64,000 nucleotides of DNA from Pseudomonas fluorescens (lineage in GTDB: Bacteria > Pseudomonadota > Gammaproteobacteria > Pseudomonadales > Pseudomonadaceae): assembly GCF_902497995.1 (NCBI RefSeq), contig NZ_CABVII010000019.1, positions 1 to 64,000 of the forward strand. The letters are read 5' to 3'. The position numbers were made by a program, and so were the translations under genes. Of this stretch, positions 60,165 through 64,000 are shown piece by piece. Position 1 is the stretch's first letter. Every line of letters starts with the position of its first letter. The notes under the pieces were generated by a model that saw only the letters and a program-made list of their open reading frames with translations, was not told where the DNA came from and made no database searches.

Positions 60165-60497
60165 ATGAATCAAGAACTAACTGAAGAAGAGATGCGCCGG
60201 GCGCTGTTCGGTGCTGGCGAGCAAGTTGCGCAGGACAATGCGCCTCCAGTGCAAAAGCCTCTCTCGGATATCGTGATTACGCAGACGCCGAAAGTGGCAG
60301 AGAAAAAGAAGGTCGCGAAAGCATTTACACCTAGGCTGAGAGTCACGCTTCGGGTGGGCAATGAATTTGAAGGCAAGACGCACGAGATGGTCCATGAGGC
60401 CGATACGTTAAGTACCCTCCTGGCTGAGCAAGAAGCTACCAGGGCGGCCAGGAAAAAATTCCGATTTGTGGAAGTGGTTTCGATCAAGTCGATGTAG
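60165..60497 (+). CDS. Hypothetical small basic protein
   Basis: 110 aa: acidic start (MNQELTEEEMRRALFGAGEQ), a lysine-rich linker (KVAEKKKVAKAFTPRLRVTLRV) and a beta-alpha end (KKFRFVEVVSIKSM). Soluble, no recognised family. The start at 60165 is preferred to upstream alternatives because the longer frame contains non-coding sequence. Similar small proteins occur on Pseudomonas mobile islands, but no function is known to me. Confidence 0.6.
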   Translation: MNQELTEEEMRRALFGAGEQVAQDNAPPVQKPLSDIVITQTPKVAEKKKVAKAFTPRLRVTLRVGNEFEGKTHEMVHEADTLSTLLAEQEATRAARKKFRFVEVVSIKSM

Positions 60498-60570
60498 ATG
60501 GATTTTCACGAGGCTAGCGGGCCAGGCGTCGTCAGTTGCTCGAATTAAACCCGACCCATGCCCCAGCCGT

Positions 60571-61029
60571 TTAACCGCCTTGCGGCACCACTCGGGCATC
60601 ATTACCTGAACCTTGGATGTAAACGTTCATACCTTTACCCAGGGATGGATTGATCGGCTGGGTAACCGATACCAGCACGCCACTTTTGACCCGCACGATG
60701 ATCTGTTGCGCCTCGATCGGTTGGTCGTATTTTTTCTTCTCTGCGTAATTACCGCCAACAGCACCGGCGAGAGCACCAGCAACCATGGCGACATCGCGCC
60801 CGGTGCCACGACCGATCAAGCTGCCGATACCTAGTCCGCCAAGGCCTCCGAGTACGGCGCCGACGCCGCTGTCGTGGTTGGTCTGCATCTGCGTCAGCGA
60901 TATCTGCTCAATCTTCCCTGAGCGAATTTCTATTTCACCGGCACCGCCATCGGTTGATCCCACGGCGGAGCAGGCGCTTATCAGCACGGTCGCCAACGTG
61001 AGCGTCAACCAGGACAGGATAGCTTTCAT
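60571..61029 (-). CDS. Glycine-zipper outer-membrane lipoprotein (SlyB/17-kDa antigen type)
   Basis: 152 aa with lipobox LATVLISAC, then a glycine-zipper 2TM region (GVGAVLGGLGGLGIGSLIGRGTGRDVAMVAGALAGAVGGNYAEKK, about 57-103) and a C-terminal beta domain (IIVRVKSGVLVSVTQPI). Proteins like this sit in the outer membrane and contribute to envelope integrity. It is the first-read of three leftward lipoprotein genes (60571-62212), which probably form an operon with promoter near 62220. Confidence 0.85.
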   Translation of the reverse strand: MKAILSWLTLTLATVLISACSAVGSTDGGAGEIEIRSGKIEQISLTQMQTNHDSGVGAVLGGLGGLGIGSLIGRGTGRDVAMVAGALAGAVGGNYAEKKKYDQPIEAQQIIVRVKSGVLVSVTQPINPSLGKGMNVYIQGSGNDARVVPQGG

Positions 61030-61043
61030 TGTTGTGCACCTCG

Positions 61044-61472
61044 TTATTGGTATTTGATGGCAATGCCTTTGAGTTTGCGTCCCTGGATCGTTTCTATGCC
61101 ACGGCTCCACAGAGGGCCAGTCACGTAAGCGGCGACGGGCTGAATGTGGTCGTAAACCACGACTACCGCGTCTGCGCCAAGCTTGGCAGCTTCTTCACGC
61201 AATTTTTGCTCGACCTGAGTGATGGGCGGTGCCGGGTCGACCGTGGCATCGATCAGGATTTCGCCCAGCCGCACATGGGGGCGCGTCGGTTCTGCGCGTA
61301 ATACTTGGACTTCGCTGGGCAGGGTCGGCGCGGGATGTTCGACCCCAACGTAAGCGGTCGTCTGCGCATCCACCGATGCGCAAGCGCTCAGCCCAAGCAC
61401 ACTGGTGATGAGGGCTGCGAGTAGTAACGGTCTGTGCAATCTTGAGAATCGAAGCGATGAAGGGGTCCACAT
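61044..61472 (-). CDS. Hypothetical lipoprotein
   Basis: 142 aa from the ATG at 61472 (AGAGGG upstream). Signal and lipobox: PLLLAALITSVLGLSAC. The mature part has LREEAAKLGADAVVVVYDHIQ, a motif shared by small periplasmic proteins of the YbjP/ YdgH-like kind that bind or shuttle envelope factors; I cannot assign it firmly. Ends 14 bases before the start of the glycine-zipper lipoprotein gene. Confidence 0.7.
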   Translation of the reverse strand: MWTPSSLRFSRLHRPLLLAALITSVLGLSACASVDAQTTAYVGVEHPAPTLPSEVQVLRAEPTRPHVRLGEILIDATVDPAPPITQVEQKLREEAAKLGADAVVVVYDHIQPVAAYVTGPLWSRGIETIQGRKLKGIAIKYQ

Positions 61473-61534
61473 GTCAGCTACCCTCTGCTTGAGTTTGTTC
61501 AACCGCCAACGTTTGTTGGTGGTTGAAACGGGAG

Positions 61535-62212
61535 TCAACTGCGGATGAACGCCCAGAGATCGGCGTTCAGTTTGTCGATCGCGGCTTTGAAGTCCTTGGC
61601 AGTAACCTTCTGGCTTTCATTTTCCAGTATGGTGCCAAATACCTTGCGCACCACTTTGGCCACGGTCTGATTGGTTTTCGCGTCGATAAACTCGGCTTCG
61701 ATGAACAGGTTAGTGTCCTGATCCCGGTGACCGGTGGCTGCCTGCGTCGCCCCGACCACGGCCGCGATCGGCACCACTTCATACCACTTCATGCCTTCGT
61801 TGGAGGCGCTCACCCCGGTGATCGCTGCGCGCAGGATCAGGGGTTTTGAGCCGCCCGGTGCAGCGGACGTTTTGGACACTACCCGGTATTTCTGGCCCAG
61901 CACGCCTTTGGCCTTGCTGGTCATGTAGTTCTGCAATTCGTCCAGCGTCTGCTGGTTGACCCGCTCGTTGGGTTTGGGCGCCGGATAGAGTTCCAGCTTG
62001 TTGAACACCACTGTGTCGTACGCATTTGCGTTCCACGACGGACTCACCCAGCGCATGGCCTTCTCGCCGCTGGTGGTGGTCACTTCTTCCAGGTTGTTGT
62101 AGTTGGGCAGAAAGCCGGAGTACTGGTCCCGTTCCGTGACTTTCGAGGTACAACCGCTGAGCAACAGACCGGCCAGTGTGGCGCCGACGAGCAAGTTTCG
62201 GGGCAAGTTCAT
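61535..62212 (-). CDS. DUF3313 family lipoprotein
   Basis: 225 aa. Lipobox LAGLLLSGC; then DUF3313: SGFLPNYNNLEEVTTTSGEKAMRWVSP and ALEAEFIDAKTNQTVAKVVR-like blocks (LFIEAEFIDAKTNQTVAKVV). Function unknown; common in Pseudomonas and Vibrio. First gene of the three-lipoprotein operon. Confidence 0.82.
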   Translation of the reverse strand: MNLPRNLLVGATLAGLLLSGCTSKVTERDQYSGFLPNYNNLEEVTTTSGEKAMRWVSPSWNANAYDTVVFNKLELYPAPKPNERVNQQTLDELQNYMTSKAKGVLGQKYRVVSKTSAAPGGSKPLILRAAITGVSASNEGMKWYEVVPIAAVVGATQAATGHRDQDTNLFIEAEFIDAKTNQTVAKVVRKVFGTILENESQKVTAKDFKAAIDKLNADLWAFIRS

Positions 62213-62224
62213 AGCAGTGTGTGC

Positions 62225-62497
62225 TCCATGGATTGAGTCGTTTTTTTGTTAGCGGTACTTCAGAATCGCCATCGTCGACGGTTTTCGATTGCGATCCGAA
62301 CGCCGTGGTGTCGACCTGCACGGCGATGTCACCGAACTCCGACCAGTCCTGCCGCTGCCCGGGACATTGGTGCCTGCGTCGCGATCGAAGCTCAGGTCGC
62401 CGTAGAGCACCTGCAAGCCAAATACCACTTTCGAGTAAGGGTAGCTGGCGGCCATTGGACACAGGGTCATTAATGGGCGCACCACACACCCTCTCAA
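62225..62497 (-). pseudogene. Possible frameshifted gene remnant upstream of the lipoprotein operon
   Basis: Two overlapping minus-strand frames give coding-like pieces: ...YPYSKVVFGLQVLYGDLSF then, after a frame change near 62345, DWSEFGDIAVQVDTTAFG. Together they would form one stretch with regular beta-strand character, possibly the end of an outer-membrane or surface protein. No family is recognised and no start is seen. The remaining sequence to 62600 shows only the promoter region of the next gene. Confidence 0.3.
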
Positions 62498-62600
62498 GTC
62501 GAATTAGCCATAGTCGAGAAAACCTGAACTAAGCTAACGGGGCCGGTTCGGTCACACATAAGTGGTAGTCCATATTCTCAATATCGGGAAGGCGCTACTG

Positions 62601-63416
62601 ATGAAAAAAGGCTTTTACTTCACCCCCGTTATGGCTTTGGCAATTATTTGGCCCAAAATCGGGCTTACTGCCGATAGCCAGGCTGAGCTGGCCAAGCAAT
62701 CACTGAATCCGGTTGCCGCTCTCTACAGCGTGCCCATTCAGTACAACTGGAACCAGAAACTCGGTCCCAGCGGTGAGGGTTATCAAAGCGTCACCAATGT
62801 CCAACCGGTATTGCCATTCAGTCTCAACGACGAGTGGAATCTTATTTCCCGAACCATCTTGCCGATCATCGATCAGCATGGCCTGGTACCTGGCGGGCAG
62901 GCAGACAAATCCGGTATCGGTGACGTGACCCAGAGTTTCTTCTTTTCACCCAAACACCCGACCGCAAGCGGCTGGATTTGGGGGGCGGGGCCGGCGATTC
63001 TGGTGCCGACTGGCAGCGATGAGCTGTTGAGCGGTGAACAATGGGGGGCGGGGCCCACCGTGGTTGCCCTCAAACAAAGTAATGGCTGGACCCGCGGTAT
63101 TCTGGCCAACCACATCTGGTCGCTGGACAACAGCCCGCCCGATGACAAAGACAAAATCAACCAAACCTTTCTGCAACCTTTCTTCAGCTACACCACCCAT
63201 ACCTATACAACCTACGGCATTAACACCGAATCCACCTACGACTGGCAAACCCGCGAATGGTCAGTGCCGATTAACCTGTTCGTCACCCAGTTGTTCAAAG
63301 TGGGTCATCAACCCATGAGCCTGCAAGCAGGACCGCGCTACTGGGTTGATAGCCCGAAAGATGGCGCTGAGGGCTGGGGATTTCGGGTGGCGTTTACGCT
63401 GTTGTTTCCCAAGTAA
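62601..63416 (+). CDS. Outer-membrane beta-barrel protein, transporter-like
   Basis: 271 aa: signal peptide (MKKGFYFTPVMALAIIWPKIGLTA), then an alternating beta pattern (LYSVPIQYNWNQKLGPSGEGY; EWNLISRTILPIIDQHGLVPG; GWIWGAGPAILVPTGSDELL; MSLQAGPRYWVDSP) ending RVAFTLLFPK. This matches the 'transporter' outer-membrane group often found upstream of arylsulfatase genes. Here the sulfatase gene does follow 310 bases downstream. GGAAGG precedes the ATG at 62601. Confidence 0.72.
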   Translation: MKKGFYFTPVMALAIIWPKIGLTADSQAELAKQSLNPVAALYSVPIQYNWNQKLGPSGEGYQSVTNVQPVLPFSLNDEWNLISRTILPIIDQHGLVPGGQADKSGIGDVTQSFFFSPKHPTASGWIWGAGPAILVPTGSDELLSGEQWGAGPTVVALKQSNGWTRGILANHIWSLDNSPPDDKDKINQTFLQPFFSYTTHTYTTYGINTESTYDWQTREWSVPINLFVTQLFKVGHQPMSLQAGPRYWVDSPKDGAEGWGFRVAFTLLFPK

Positions 63417-63725
63417 TTCCCCCCCTGCTTATCCAACCCTGTACGGCCCATTGATTCGCTTCGACCGCGACGCCTTCAATTGTGTAAACAACCGTCAAAG
63501 CCAAAACAGCTGTTGGGCAAGTGGATTTCCCTGGGTACCTTGTTTTTAGGCGTACGTAATTGTCGATATTTCTAAGTTGCTTTCGAAATAACAAAGCACG
63601 CACGCACGGTAAAAAAGATACTGGATTTTCCATTCTTCCTACTACGCTATCTGCGGGGGGCATCCATTTTCGGGAAATGTGCGGGGAATTCTCGAAAATA
63701 CTCACGTAAGTGTGACGGAGCTCAT
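63417..63725. other. Intergenic region before the arylsulfatase gene
   Basis: About 310 bases, AT-richer than its flanks. No gene supported; the promoter of the sulfatase gene is expected here. A 117-aa minus-strand frame has no ribosome site and overlaps the sulfatase start. Confidence 0.45.
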
Positions 63726-64000
63726 ATGAACCACAGCATACGAACAAGCCTATTGGCGGCCACGGCGCTGCTGTCGCTGGCTGCGATACCTGGCCTGTGC
63801 CAAGCGGCCGATAAGGCGCCGAACATTCTTGTCATCATGGGTGACGACATCGGCTGGTCCAATATCGGTGTCTACAACCAGGGCATGATGGCCGGCAGAA
63901 CCCCCAACCTCGACACCCTGGCCAACGAAGGCATGCGTTTCACCGATTATTATGCAGAAGCCAGCTGCACCGCTGGTCGATCCAACTTCATTACCGGCAG
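63726..64000 (+). CDS. Arylsulfatase, 5' part (runs off the window)
   Basis: 91 residues before the window ends. Signal peptide (SLLAATALLSLAAIPGLCQA), then a sulfatase/alkaline-phosphatase-fold start (APNILVIMGDDIGWSNIGVYNQG, with the metal-binding DD pair). The formylglycine site CTAGR in EASCTAGRSNFITG is the C-x-A-x-R form converted by a sulfatase-maturing enzyme. Periplasmic hydrolysis of sulfate esters is expected. GGAG lies eight bases before the ATG. Full-length relatives are about 530 aa. Confidence 0.88.
   Translation, partial: MNHSIRTSLLAATALLSLAAIPGLCQAADKAPNILVIMGDDIGWSNIGVYNQGMMAGRTPNLDTLANEGMRFTDYYAEASCTAGRSNFITG

Overview
The window looks like part of a Pseudomonas genome of the fluorescens type. 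Support comes from a REP-type inverted repeat, DUF6124 and 'phage infection'-type repeat proteins, an OprD-family porin remnant, a putrescine-type amine catabolic cluster, and codon use typical of a ~60% GC pseudomonad. The left edge is an assembly artefact: bases 197-266 are an Illumina/Nextera adapter preceded by a poly-T run, so bases 1-196 cannot be trusted as chromosomal neighbours of what follows.

Layout. 0.3-9.5 kb: ordinary accessory chromosome (Ohr, cytochrome c, an SnoaL-like remnant, a MITE inserted in a terminator, a tandem-repeat secreted protein, periplasmic chorismate mutase, a GlxA-type regulator, a phosphoesterase, a DUF1254 lipoprotein, DUF1059, a LysR regulator and a two-gene transporter operon). 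9.8-10.4 kb: a chimeric pseudogene made of the start of an MBL-fold hydrolase and the end of an OprD porin. 11.3-20.7 kb: an islet between two near-identical 36-bp direct repeats. It carries two small membrane proteins and 'module A': M4-like zinc peptidase, MBL-fold protein, amidase-patatin fusion, and a DUF2235/Tle1-like lipase. 20.7-23.4 kb: a lipoprotein, a TPR protein and an outer-membrane protein. 23.6-25.6 kb: gene-cassette-like DNA with an attC-like site and a palindromic MITE. 25.6-34.4 kb: a scrap-yard of repeats, an intact IS4-family element with an 11-bp target duplication, a truncated IS5 element, an IS1111-type element, a recombinase tail and several broken genes, with hypothetical genes between them. 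33.2-40.0 kb: RidA, a truncated monooxygenase, a LuxR regulator, a class III aminotransferase, an APC permease and an aldehyde dehydrogenase, probably for import and oxidation of a diamine. 40.0-60.0 kb: 'module B': a GH19 lysozyme divergent from a patatin, then a second zinc-peptidase/MBL pair, then three giant GC-rich genes (2378, 1212 and 1124 aa) carrying an OmpA-like domain, FN3-like folds and a phospholipase D-like domain that has lost its His and Lys. 60.2-64.0 kb: three lipoproteins, an outer-membrane protein and the start of an arylsulfatase.

The most interesting content is the pair of paralogous modules A and B. Both have an M4-like peptidase translationally coupled to an HxHxDH MBL protein, a patatin lipase and a peptidoglycan hydrolase, and both lack recognisable VgrG, Hcp, PAAR or phage-tail genes. 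I do not recognise this as a described system. Its job (envelope-attacking effector set, protease-activated defence, or something else) is inference only.
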